A DNA stretch of 9,618 nt from Flavobacteriales bacterium (lineage in GTDB: Bacteria > Bacteroidota > Bacteroidia > NS11-12g > UBA955), in NCBI GenBank assembly GCA_947464515.1, contig CANHXF010000046.1, forward strand, positions 1 to 9,618, written 5' to 3'. A program made the translations under genes and the position numbers. Positions 1 to 6,947 of this stretch are shown here, in pieces (within the stretch, counting starts at the first letter, position 1; the number at the start of each line of letters is the position of its first letter). The notes beneath the pieces are model-generated. The model had not been told where the DNA came from and did no database searches. It was given only the letters and a program-made list of their open reading frames with translations.

Positions 1-77
1 GCCGTGCGCTTTCCAATCCCCGGAAACGACGATAAGGCCTCCACTGCTTGCTCCACAATACCCGATGTAAATTGCAT
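1..77 (-). CDS. recR: Recombination protein RecR, N-terminal fragment (cut by window edge)
   Basis: Read on the minus strand from ATG at 77-75, the frame gives 25 codons plus two bases before the window ends. The peptide begins MQFTSGIVEQAVEALSSF and continues PGIGKRTA. This is the usual RecR opening: a short amphipathic helix followed by the helix-hairpin-helix PGIGxRTA motif at about residues 19-26. RecR acts with RecO and RecF to load RecA on gapped DNA in the cytoplasm; the full family protein is about 200 residues, so the zinc finger and Toprim domain lie outside the window. An in-frame ATGATGTAA just upstream contains a stop, which fixes the start at 77. The gene diverges from panD. The identity rests on a short but characteristic stretch. 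Confidence 0.82.
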   Translation of the reverse strand, partial: MQFTSGIVEQAVEALSSFPGIGKRT

Positions 78-97
78 ACTTTGCGAAATTACATCAT
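78..97 (-). promoter_or_regulatory. Possible -7 box of recR
   Basis: On the minus strand, TAATTTCG lies six bases before the recR ATG. It matches the Bacteroidota -7 consensus TAnnTTTG at all but one position. No clear -33 TTG is visible at the expected distance. The six-base spacing equals that of the panD box on the other strand, which would give a very short or absent leader. Weak on its own. Confidence 0.3.
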
Positions 98-118
98 AGT
101 TTTTAGGTATTTATGAAC

Positions 119-151
119 TTGCATTTGATATAAAAAATCATCCTACCTTTG
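119..151 (+). promoter_or_regulatory. panD promoter, Bacteroidota type (-33 TTG / -7 TAnnTTTG)
   Basis: TACCTTTG at 144-151 is an exact match to the TAnnTTTG -7 box recognised by the primary sigma factor of Bacteroidota. A TTG at 119-121 lies 22 bases upstream, slightly longer than the usual 19-21; a TTTG at 124-127 lies closer, 16 bases away. The box ends only six bases before the panD ATG at 158, so transcription would begin at or just before the start codon. It probably drives the downstream plus-strand gene run. Confidence 0.6.
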
Positions 152-157
152 CATCGC

Positions 158-505
158 ATGTTTATCGAAGTACTGCAAGCCAAAATCCACAACGTCCGCC
201 TAACTCAGACGGAATTGAACTACACTGGGAGCATCACCATTGATGAAAATTTAATCGATGCCGCCGGCATGTTGCCCAATCAAAAAGTGATGATTGTAAA
301 CAACAACAACGGAGAACGCTTCGAAACCTATATCATTAAAGGGGAACGAAATACGGGAATCATTGGGTTGAATGGGGCGGCCGCAAGAAAAGGACAAGTG
401 GGGGATGAACTCATCATCATGACTTTCACTTACCTCACTCCCGAAGAAGCCAAAACGCACCAACCAAACAACCTGTTTCCCGATAGAAACAATCGCTTAG
501 TTTGA
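158..505 (+). CDS. panD: Aspartate 1-decarboxylase (PanD), pyruvoyl-dependent zymogen
   Basis: PanD converts L-aspartate to beta-alanine for pantothenate and coenzyme A synthesis in the cytoplasm. The 115-residue product has the normal family length. Numbered from ATG 158, it carries the self-cleavage pair Gly24-Ser25 in YTGSITID; Ser25 becomes the pyruvoyl group. It also has Lys9, Tyr22, Arg54, Tyr58 and Asn72, which correspond to active-site residues known from the E. coli enzyme. The motifs NNNNGERFETY (48-58) and LNGAAARKGQVGD (from 71) are typical. A TTG at 149 is in frame but lies inside the -7 box, and family proteins start at MxIEVLxxKIH, so ATG 158 is preferred. The last codons overlap the TTG start of the next gene. 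No panC is present in the window. Confidence 0.96.
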   Translation: MFIEVLQAKIHNVRLTQTELNYTGSITIDENLIDAAGMLPNQKVMIVNNNNGERFETYIIKGERNTGIIGLNGAAARKGQVGDELIIMTFTYLTPEEAKTHQPNNLFPDRNNRLV

Positions 506-1533
506 AAATCAACAAAAAAATAATCTCGCAAACCCTACTCATCCTTCTGGCCGTAGGGGTATTTATTCTTATTGGTTTAAAAATCGACTGGGTGGCGACG
601 TGGAAATCGGTAAAAAACGCCCACTTGGGCTGGTTCACCGCTGGAATCGTTGTAATGCTCTTATCCCATTTTCTTAGGGGTTGGCGATGGAATCTGTTAC
701 TTAAACCTGCCGGTTATCCATTGAATCCTTTGCGTGCATTTTACGCGGTTATGATTGGCTATTTAATCAACGTTGCCACCAGCAGAGGCGGTGAATTTGT
801 ACGATGCGCCATGGCGTCCAAAAGCGAAAAAGCCCCAGTACCAACTCTCGTTGGAAGCGTTGTCACCGAACGTATCATCGACCTTTTAGTGATGGGTTTG
901 CTAGCGATGCTTTGCCTTTTGCTGCAATTTGAACAATTTTGGGGATTCTTTGACCAATATTTACTTCAACCCGCTTTAAACTATATGATTCCCATCCTCA
1001 TTGGAATGGCATGCAGTGTTATCGCTCTTTTATGGTTGAAGAAAAGAAAAAAGTCGACCGATAATACCAAGAACATTAATCAAAATTCCTCATTGGAAGC
1101 AGGTCAACAGAACGCCCCTAAAGAAACCATTTTTACCAAATTTTCCGGAGGTCTACAATCAGTTTTTCAACTGGAGAAACCCGTGGCCTTTATCCTTGCA
1201 TCGTTGGGGATTTGGATCGGCTACTGGCTCAACACCTATTTCATGCTAAAAAGCTTGGATGTCACCGTCGACTTTACCCTCGCCAACGCGTTGGGCGTTT
1301 TGATATTTTCAACCTTAGGTGTGATCGTTCCACTTCCCGGTGGCGCTGGAGTATGGGGGACGTTAGCCTATGGACTGACCCTCATTTATGGTTTACCACA
1401 AGACCAAGCCAATACATTTGGTATATATTCTGTGGCCGTCAGTAATCTACTAATGATCGTTTTTGGTAGCATCTCCTATCTGCTGCTATATTTGGAAATT
1501 CAAAAAGCCAACAAAGATGTCGCTGAAGGATAA
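502..1533 (+). CDS. Flippase-like integral membrane protein (LPG synthase TM region / UPF0104 family)
   Basis: A 343-residue multi-pass inner-membrane protein. The first transmembrane segment spans about residues 7-26 and is followed by the conserved IDW at 28-30. The family signatures are visible: SRGGEFVR (94-101), TERIIDLL (122-129) and VPLPGGAGVWG (276-286). A Lys/Asn/Gln-rich hydrophilic loop sits at about 180-225, longer than I would expect. The family corresponds to the membrane half of lysylphosphatidylglycerol synthase (MprF) without the catalytic aminoacyl-transfer domain, so lysine transfer is not implied; many members are annotated as lipid or glycolipid flippase-like. The start is TTG at 502, overlapping the panD stop as TTGA; the next in-frame ATG would delete the first transmembrane segment. 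Its 3' end overlaps rfaE2 by 17 nt, suggesting co-expression and a role linked to envelope glycan or lipid handling (inference). Confidence 0.85.
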   Translation: MKINKKIISQTLLILLAVGVFILIGLKIDWVATWKSVKNAHLGWFTAGIVVMLLSHFLRGWRWNLLLKPAGYPLNPLRAFYAVMIGYLINVATSRGGEFVRCAMASKSEKAPVPTLVGSVVTERIIDLLVMGLLAMLCLLLQFEQFWGFFDQYLLQPALNYMIPILIGMACSVIALLWLKKRKKSTDNTKNINQNSSLEAGQQNAPKETIFTKFSGGLQSVFQLEKPVAFILASLGIWIGYWLNTYFMLKSLDVTVDFTLANALGVLIFSTLGVIVPLPGGAGVWGTLAYGLTLIYGLPQDQANTFGIYSVAVSNLLMIVFGSISYLLLYLEIQKANKDVAEG

Positions 1534-2008
1534 AATCGTCACTTTAGAAGTCGCCCAATCCACCGTAAAACGATGGCAAAATCAAGGCGATAAAGTCGTT
1601 TTTACCAATGGCTGTTTCGATATTCTTCACGCGGGTCATGTCCATTATTTGGAAGAAGCTCGAATGCTCGGAAATCAATTGGTGATTGGATTAAACACCG
1701 ACCAAAGCGTTCAACGATTAGATAAATCTCCGGCAAGGCCCATACAATCACAAGAATCAAGGGCGATGGTTTTGGCTTCGTTAGAATCTGTTTCCTTGGT
1801 GATTTTATTTGATGAAGACACGCCCAAAGAACTCATCGAAGCGATCAATCCTAACATTCTAGTAAAGGGAGCCGATTACCAAATTGATCAAATTGTGGGT
1901 GGAAGTCATGTGATTGCTAACGGAGGCGAAGTGAAGACATTGGAATTCTTACCTGGCTTCTCTACTAGTAAAATCGAACAGAAAATTCTCCAAAGCCACG
2001 GAAAATGA
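1517..2008 (+). CDS. rfaE2: D-glycero-beta-D-manno-heptose 1-phosphate adenylyltransferase
   Basis: This cytoplasmic nucleotidyltransferase transfers AMP from ATP to heptose 1-phosphate in the ADP-heptose pathway for LPS inner core. The 163-residue product corresponds to the stand-alone C-terminal domain of the bifunctional HldE/RfaE protein. The nucleotidyltransferase signature NGCFDILHAGH spans 31-41 and contains the HxGH motif at 38-41. Further family blocks are LVKGADY (115-121), VGG (127-129) and the nucleotide-binding STSKI (149-153). The start is ATG 1517, within the end of the flippase-like gene; an upstream in-frame ATG at 1463 would only add residues read from that gene's other frame. 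The sugar kinase partner and the dephosphatase are not in the window. A related cytidylyltransferase activity is the main alternative, but the sequence fits RfaE2 best. Confidence 0.92.
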   Translation: MSLKDKIVTLEVAQSTVKRWQNQGDKVVFTNGCFDILHAGHVHYLEEARMLGNQLVIGLNTDQSVQRLDKSPARPIQSQESRAMVLASLESVSLVILFDEDTPKELIEAINPNILVKGADYQIDQIVGGSHVIANGGEVKTLEFLPGFSTSKIEQKILQSHGK

Positions 2009-2021
2009 GTTATTTTTCCTC

Positions 2022-2037
2022 ACGATTTTCCAATCGT
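2022..2037. repeat. Small inverted repeat between rfaE2 and the glycosyltransferase gene
   Basis: ACGATT and AATCGT form a perfect 6-bp stem around a TTCC loop inside the 44-nt gap. No T-tract follows on either strand, so it does not look like an intrinsic terminator. It could be a weak mRNA hairpin or chance. Confidence 0.35.
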
Positions 2038-2052
2038 AGGTAAATCCATCCG

Positions 2053-3468
2053 ATGCTTACCCATCTCACTGCCACCTCCCTTTTATTACCCCTCGCTGCG
2101 CTCGGGGTCATAGCCTATATTCAATGGTGGTGGTCAATCTTAAAACACTGGCTGCCAATCTCGTCCTTACGAACAGAGTATCTTAATGAAACCAACACCT
2201 CAACGGCAAAAAATGAAATTGTGATGCACAGCACATTAGCGCCCAAGCCAATAATTTCAATTCCACAATCAATACCCAACCAAATTACCGCATCTACGTC
2301 CAACTCAAATACCGAAATCAGAGGAATGACAACCCTGATCCCGTTTAGAAACGAGGCCCTTAGAATCCAACCCCTGCTCGATAGCCTGACCAAAATCCAG
2401 GCGCCTGTGACATGGGAAATTATCTTCTGCGACGATCATAGCAACGATAATAGCCTCGAAATCATTAAAAAATTTATCGCACAGCACCCCCACCTACAGG
2501 CTAAAATCATCGAATTGCCAGAAGCAGAAAACGGAAAGAAATCGGCCCTCTCCGCCGCAATAGCTGCAGCACAATACGAAATCATTCACACAACCGACGC
2601 CGATTGTAGACTGAATCCAAACATCTACTCCCACTTATTGAAATGTATCCAGCAACCCAATATTGAAATGGTTTTAGGCCGGGTCGAATTCACTACAAAT
2701 TTTGAAAGTCAAGGGAACAACATTAACTCCGATTTAGAAATCCAAGGCGACATCATCAACTCGAACACAGAAATCCAAGGCGACATCATCAATAATGATT
2801 TAGAAAATCCCCCGGAACAAAAAGGTTCGAACCAAAAATCGCATCGACTCCTGCAACAATACCAGCTAATAGAAAACACGGCACTGATCGCGCTGGGCTA
2901 TTCTGAGTTCCTTAAAAAGAACCCCGCCGCAGCCAATGGAGCCAATCTGATGTTTAAAAAATCGGCCTTCCTTAATCTTGGCGGATATTCCGGAAATACA
3001 CAATACGCCAGCGGCGACGATGTCTTTACCCTAGAAAAATTCATACTGCACAATCCCAATAGTGTGGCATTTTGTACCCATCCACAGGCCACTGTTGTCA
3101 CCGATGTGGAAAGCGATTTTGCTTTGTTTAAAAACCAAAGAATTCGCTGGATGAAAAAAACATTTTTGCAAAAAACACAAAAAACAGCCCTAAAACAGAC
3201 TTTCATGGGGATTTTTCTCCTTGGCTTTTGGGTGATGGCAATCGAAGCTGTGTTATCTGGCCACTATGAATCAATGGCTTTGCTGTGGCTGGGGAAACTG
3301 TGTGTGGATGCAGCCTGCGTATCTCTTCTTTTGCGAACTCACCCGCAAAAACCTTGTCTCCCAGATATTATCCTTTGCTCGATCTTACAAGTTTTCTGGT
3401 TACCCACCCTCGGATTACTCGCCGCAAATAAACAATTCAGCTGGAAGGGTAGATCCCACAGCGCCTGA
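2053..3468 (+). CDS. Membrane-anchored family 2 glycosyltransferase
   Basis: A 471-residue protein with an N-terminal membrane anchor (about 8-28), a polar linker (about 33-90), a cytoplasmic GT-A domain, and three hydrophobic C-terminal segments (about 384-402, 408-427, 437-457). GT2 hallmarks are in order: TTLIPFRNEA opening the fold, CDDHSNDNS with the nucleotide-binding aspartates at 127-128, TTDADC with the metal-binding DxD at 182-184, ANGANLMF (acceptor region), SGDDVF with the probable catalytic Asp at 322-323, and QRIRW (362-366), the QxxRW-like motif of processive or membrane GT2 enzymes. Donor and acceptor cannot be read from the sequence. The neighbours suggest envelope or lipid-linked glycan synthesis. 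An unusual Asn/Asp/Gln-rich insertion carrying a three-copy 11-residue repeat sits at about 218-250. The ATG at 2053 follows a 44-nt gap after rfaE2. Confidence 0.88.
   Translation: MLTHLTATSLLLPLAALGVIAYIQWWWSILKHWLPISSLRTEYLNETNTSTAKNEIVMHSTLAPKPIISIPQSIPNQITASTSNSNTEIRGMTTLIPFRNEALRIQPLLDSLTKIQAPVTWEIIFCDDHSNDNSLEIIKKFIAQHPHLQAKIIELPEAENGKKSALSAAIAAAQYEIIHTTDADCRLNPNIYSHLLKCIQQPNIEMVLGRVEFTTNFESQGNNINSDLEIQGDIINSNTEIQGDIINNDLENPPEQKGSNQKSHRLLQQYQLIENTALIALGYSEFLKKNPAAANGANLMFKKSAFLNLGGYSGNTQYASGDDVFTLEKFILHNPNSVAFCTHPQATVVTDVESDFALFKNQRIRWMKKTFLQKTQKTALKQTFMGIFLLGFWVMAIEAVLSGHYESMALLWLGKLCVDAACVSLLLRTHPQKPCLPDIILCSILQVFWLPTLGLLAANKQFSWKGRSHSA
2704..2802 (+). repeat. In-frame 33-bp tandem repeat (3 copies) inside the glycosyltransferase gene
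   Basis: Three head-to-tail 33-bp units at 2704-2736, 2737-2769 and 2770-2802 encode ESQGNNINSDL, EIQGDIINSNT and EIQGDIINNDL (residues 218-250). Units 2 and 3 share GAAATCCAAGGCGACATC exactly and diverge only in their last third; unit 1 is more diverged. The period is a multiple of three, so copy-number change would keep the reading frame. The block lies between the DxD region and the acceptor motif. Confidence 0.85.
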
Positions 3469-3469
3469 G

Positions 3470-6094
3470 TTCCGAAGATCACTTTATCACATTTTTTTCT
3501 GCCTACTTTTTGGATTGATATTTAGCAATATCGCCCATTCACAGTGCACAATCAATAGCAAAACCTATCCCGCAGAATTCTACGGTAACACGGGCCAGTT
3601 TGCCTTATCAAAAGAGGTCGTAATCTCCAACATCCCCAATGCAACCTCAAAACAGTTTGCCTTTGCCATGCAAAAATGCATGATGGACACCAATACCTGG
3701 CTCGAAGCCACCTTTTCCCTAGAAATCAACCCCTCAAGTGCTAATTATCTCGAAGCTTATTTTCATTGCGACTCTTTGCGACAAAATGGATGGGTGATTC
3801 GATTGGGAGATACTGATGATGATATCCAATTGATTTTGAGAAAAAATGGCATTTCACAAACCATTTTGAAAGGGGCAAAAGGTTATTTCAACCATAGCAA
3901 ATCCAATATCACACTCAGAATTGTTAAACAACCGGAACAAATCATCGTACTCTACAAAGACAGCGCTTGGGAAAATTATCAATGCCTCGGCGCAGGATAC
4001 GATACAATGTCGAACCGACAATCCTACCACGGCTGGGGAATCACACAATCCGGTAGTAGCGCGGCGGGAAAACACAAAGTGGAGCAATGGTATATCGGGC
4101 CGCCGCGCCCAGACCGAACACCACCCCAACTATTAAATGTCCTATGGATTCAGCCCAACACCGCCAGATTGCTATTCTCTGAGCCTATCCAAATCCCGCA
4201 ACGACAACAATTTATTTCCAATTACCGCGCAGCAGATTCCATTTCAGTCATCAATACGCGGACCATTATCGCCAAATTTCCCAAGGTTTATTGCAATCTG
4301 AATAATACAGTCCATTGTCAAAACCTTTTAGATACCGCCAACAATGTGGCACCTCATCTCCTTGATTCAAACATCGCCGAATGTGCTACTCCTATTTACC
4401 CCAATCAAATCGTCTTCACCGAAATCATGGTCGACCCGACACCCCAAGTAGGATACCTGCCCGATGCGCAATACCTTGAAATATACAATACCACCGATAC
4501 GGCCAAATGGCTTCATAATTTGTCATTAATGGATCCTCAAACGTCCTGTACTTTGCCCAAATACCTCTTGCCCCCCAAAGCTTTTCTCGTTTTGCACGAC
4601 AACCAAGATAGCGCCTTCAATTACTTAAAAAACAAGGCCATTCACATCACCAATTTACCTCACTTTAACATCGATGGAGATGAGATTGTCTTGATGTATA
4701 ACCGCGACACCATTCATCAGTTAGCGTATAGCGACAAATGGTATCACCCTTTATATAAGGGCGGTGGGTATGCAATAGAAAAAACAGATTTAACGTGTGG
4801 TTGTATCAACGATTTTAACTGGCATAGCAACCATGAGAAAGGAGGAACTCCAGGCGAAAGAAATTCTAAACCATTGCCCTGGCCGTCACCTCGATCAGTG
4901 GACGCCAAATCAGAACCGCCCACAACAAGGATTATTGAACATCATTGGAAATCCAATGAAATCCTAGAAGTCATTTGTGGCCAACATCCTGAAATACCAA
5001 CACCTAGCAATGGTTCAATCCTTCAAAACCAATTGCCAAATCTGATTTTGATTTCAAACGAGGGTGACACAATCCAAACAAAATACCTGCGAACAACCAA
5101 TTCGGGCTGGTTATTTAAATTAGAAACGACAAAACCGTTGGATGCAAACGCGGAAATCAGAAATGTGAAAGATTGCGCACATAGGACATTGGGCGACACA
5201 CAATTCCAGGTGTTTGCATACGCCAGACAGCCACAACCTAGGGAATTACAATTCAACGAAATCATGTTTAATGCCGGCGATGGATCCGTTGATTACATTG
5301 AACTCGTGAACATCTCCGATAAAGCAGTCCAATTGCAAGGCCTCGAATTACTCTGCACTGGTGAATTACAGTTAACGGAACGCACCTTACTCTGTCCCGA
5401 ACCGAAAACCTTGTATCCAAATCAAATCATTTGTTTTAGTTCAAACCCCTATCCGTTAGCCAAAACGTACAACCCAGAACGATATGCCTTCCATCAATTT
5501 TGCTCCACCTTCCCCAATCTATCAGCAAGTGGAGCCTCACTTCAATTGGCATTTAATAATTCAGCGAATATCATCGACATAATGCAATATAACGAGTCGC
5601 AACACACACAATTCTTAATTGAAACAAAAGGCGTAAGCCTCGAAAAAAATCACCCTACGGCACCCAGCCCGTCGCCTCAGTTTTGGGTTAGCGCCACTTC
5701 AACCGCTGGTTATGCCACACCCGCCGAACCCAATAGTCAGCAGGTCAATCTAAAAACATCGACACACAAAATCAATAAGTGCTTTTCACTGCTCAGCTCA
5801 GTCTTGGGTAATGATGCTAGCGGACAAAGTGAAACCATGCAAACACTCATGCTGTCGTTTCAAATGCCCCAACCCGGATATGTGTTAACCGCTAGTATCT
5901 ATAATCTGCATGGCGGCCTCATGGGTATACCCATATACCAAGTAACCATTGGCAAAGAAGGTGTGCTCCCGATACCATTAGAAATATCAAATAATGAGCT
6001 TTCCAGCGGAAATTATATTTTACATATAGATGCATTCCATAGAGAAGCTGACATTTGCAGTCAGAATCTGCGCTGGATTTACATCAACCGATAA
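3470..6094 (+). CDS. Exported lamin-tail-domain (LTD) protein, start codon unresolved
   Basis: About 870 residues, secreted or periplasmic, function unknown. In order: a signal peptide (Arg-Arg, then a hydrophobic core at nt 3488-3532, with probable cleavage after IAHS and before QC); a laminin-G/concanavalin-like region (nt about 3545-4100); an Ig-like segment beginning PDRTPPQLLNV; a first lamin-tail domain (nt about 4405-4867, from VFTEIMVDPTP to GGTPGERNS); a second lamin-tail domain (nt about 5241-5740, from LQFNEIMFNAG); and a FlgD-like C-terminal beta-sandwich ending at the stop. I see no typical type IX sorting tail. The given left coordinate is the first codon after the glycosyltransferase stop, not an assigned start. 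No ATG, GTG or TTG occurs in frame between ATG 3308, deep inside the glycosyltransferase gene, and TTG 3515, which would remove most of the signal peptide. ATT at 3491 is the only near-cognate start I would consider. The gene ends one base before prmC. Confidence 0.78.
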   Translation, partial: FRRSLYHIFFCLLFGLIFSNIAHSQCTINSKTYPAEFYGNTGQFALSKEVVISNIPNATSKQFAFAMQKCMMDTNTWLEATFSLEINPSSANYLEAYFHCDSLRQNGWVIRLGDTDDDIQLILRKNGISQTILKGAKGYFNHSKSNITLRIVKQPEQIIVLYKDSAWENYQCLGAGYDTMSNRQSYHGWGITQSGSSAAGKHKVEQWYIGPPRPDRTPPQLLNVLWIQPNTARLLFSEPIQIPQRQQFISNYRAADSISVINTRTIIAKFPKVYCNLNNTVHCQNLLDTANNVAPHLLDSNIAECATPIYPNQIVFTEIMVDPTPQVGYLPDAQYLEIYNTTDTAKWLHNLSLMDPQTSCTLPKYLLPPKAFLVLHDNQDSAFNYLKNKAIHITNLPHFNIDGDEIVLMYNRDTIHQLAYSDKWYHPLYKGGGYAIEKTDLTCGCINDFNWHSNHEKGGTPGERNSKPLPWPSPRSVDAKSEPPTTRIIEHHWKSNEILEVICGQHPEIPTPSNGSILQNQLPNLILISNEGDTIQTKYLRTTNSGWLFKLETTKPLDANAEIRNVKDCAHRTLGDTQFQVFAYARQPQPRELQFNEIMFNAGDGSVDYIELVNISDKAVQLQGLELLCTGELQLTERTLLCPEPKTLYPNQIICFSSNPYPLAKTYNPERYAFHQFCSTFPNLSASGASLQLAFNNSANIIDIMQYNESQHTQFLIETKGVSLEKNHPTAPSPSPQFWVSATSTAGYATPAEPNSQQVNLKTSTHKINKCFSLLSSVLGNDASGQSETMQTLMLSFQMPQPGYVLTASIYNLHGGLMGIPIYQVTIGKEGVLPIPLEISNNELSSGNYILHIDAFHREADICSQNLRWIYINR

Positions 6095-6095
6095 T

Positions 6096-6947
6096 ATGGA
6101 CAACCAAACAATCCAACAAAAACTAAATACGGAACTCGTCGGCCAATACAGCAACGATGAAATCCGGGCCTTCTTGTTTTGGATTTTGCCACATATTCAA
6201 AATACACAAACCGACAAAGAGGCTGAATTAAATCGGATAATTTTAGAACTCAAAACCGGCAAGCCCATCCAATACATTTTTGAAATTGCATTTTTTGGAT
6301 CTCTCGAGTTAAAAGTGACCCCGAACACTTTGATTCCACGCCCAGAAACCGAAGAACTCTGCGATCTAATCAATAGGCATTTCAAGGTCCAATCAAACAA
6401 TAATTTATTAAGTGGGCAACAATCAATGGTTATTCATGGAATCGACTTGGGAACAGGGTCTGGATGTATTCCAATCCTTCTACTTACAGAGAATCCCAAC
6501 TGGAAATTTACCGCAGTTGATATATCTCAATCTGCAATCGATGTCGCCAACTTCAATGCAATAAATCAAAGGGTGTCTGATCGTTTTTCGGCAAGTGTAC
6601 AAGATGTATTAGGCTCATTTGAATTACCATCCAACATTCAATTGCTAGTTTCCAATCCACCGTACATTTCAGAATTAGAAAGAGAAACTATGTCGTCCCG
6701 GGTATTAGAATTCGAACCCCAAAATGCCCTTTTCACCCCAAATCAGGATCCACTACAGTTTTATAAAAAAATCGCGGAACTGGTTTCCAGTTCCGCGATT
6801 CAACAATTATCAATTTGGTTAGAAATCAACCAATACTATCCAGAAGCAATTAAATCTTTGTTTATCCCAATGGGTGAAACTGAAATCCTGAACGACCTAT
6901 CAGGCAATCCACGATTTCTTCATTGCGAAATAACAAAAATTATTTAG
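6096..6947 (+). CDS. prmC: Release factor glutamine N5-methyltransferase (PrmC/HemK)
   Basis: This cytoplasmic SAM-dependent enzyme methylates the glutamine of the GGQ motif in release factors RF1 and RF2, supporting efficient termination. The 283-residue product has the normal length. It contains an N-terminal helical domain for release-factor recognition, the linker block GKPIQYI (55-61) and IPRPETEEL (80-88), the SAM-binding DLGTGSG (117-123), an acidic VDIS (141-144) closing the second strand, and the catalytic NPPY motif (187-190). ATG 6096 follows the upstream stop by one base; an in-frame ATG at 6030 would only read through the end of the upstream gene in another frame. The last 8 nt overlap the end of the convergent AT-hook gene, and codons at 6765-6800 also contain that gene's probable terminator. 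Confidence 0.95.
   Translation: MDNQTIQQKLNTELVGQYSNDEIRAFLFWILPHIQNTQTDKEAELNRIILELKTGKPIQYIFEIAFFGSLELKVTPNTLIPRPETEELCDLINRHFKVQSNNNLLSGQQSMVIHGIDLGTGSGCIPILLLTENPNWKFTAVDISQSAIDVANFNAINQRVSDRFSASVQDVLGSFELPSNIQLLVSNPPYISELERETMSSRVLEFEPQNALFTPNQDPLQFYKKIAELVSSSAIQQLSIWLEINQYYPEAIKSLFIPMGETEILNDLSGNPRFLHCEITKII
6765..6800 (-). terminator. Rho-independent terminator on the minus strand, embedded in prmC
   Basis: A perfect 14-bp inverted repeat, AATCGCGGAACTGG (6770-6783) and its complement (6787-6800), is separated by a 3-base loop. On the minus strand the stem is followed directly by a run of seven T (6771-6765). On the plus strand the stem is followed by CAACAATT, so it is directional. 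It lies about 140 nt beyond the stop of the convergent AT-hook gene and fits as its terminator, although these bases also encode prmC residues KIAELVSSSAI. Confidence 0.8.

Noticed and set aside
149..157. TTG at 149 as the panD start
   Set aside because: It lies inside the -7 promoter box, and family proteins begin at the ATG at 158; the active-site numbering fits ATG 158 exactly.
1463..1516. ATG 1463 as the rfaE2 start
   Set aside because: The extra 18 residues are an off-frame reading of the flippase-like gene; ATG 1517 gives the normal family start.
2090..2107. GC-rich imperfect palindrome CCCCTCGCTGCGCTCGGGG
   Set aside because: Pairing breaks inside the arms, no second copy occurs in the window, and it is coding sequence for the first membrane segment.
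2898..3206. Minus-strand open frame of about 100 codons inside the glycosyltransferase gene
   Set aside because: It mirrors a well-supported coding frame, has no recognisable domain and no promoter.
3470..3500. Programmed frameshift fusing the glycosyltransferase to the lamin-tail protein at the T7 run
   Set aside because: The glycosyltransferase ends normally (FSWKGR near its C-terminus) before the T run, and a signal peptide follows, so two separate proteins are more likely. The start problem is reported instead.
6030..6095. ATG 6030 as the prmC start
   Set aside because: It reads through the end of the lamin-tail gene in another frame; ATG 6096 gives the expected length and start.
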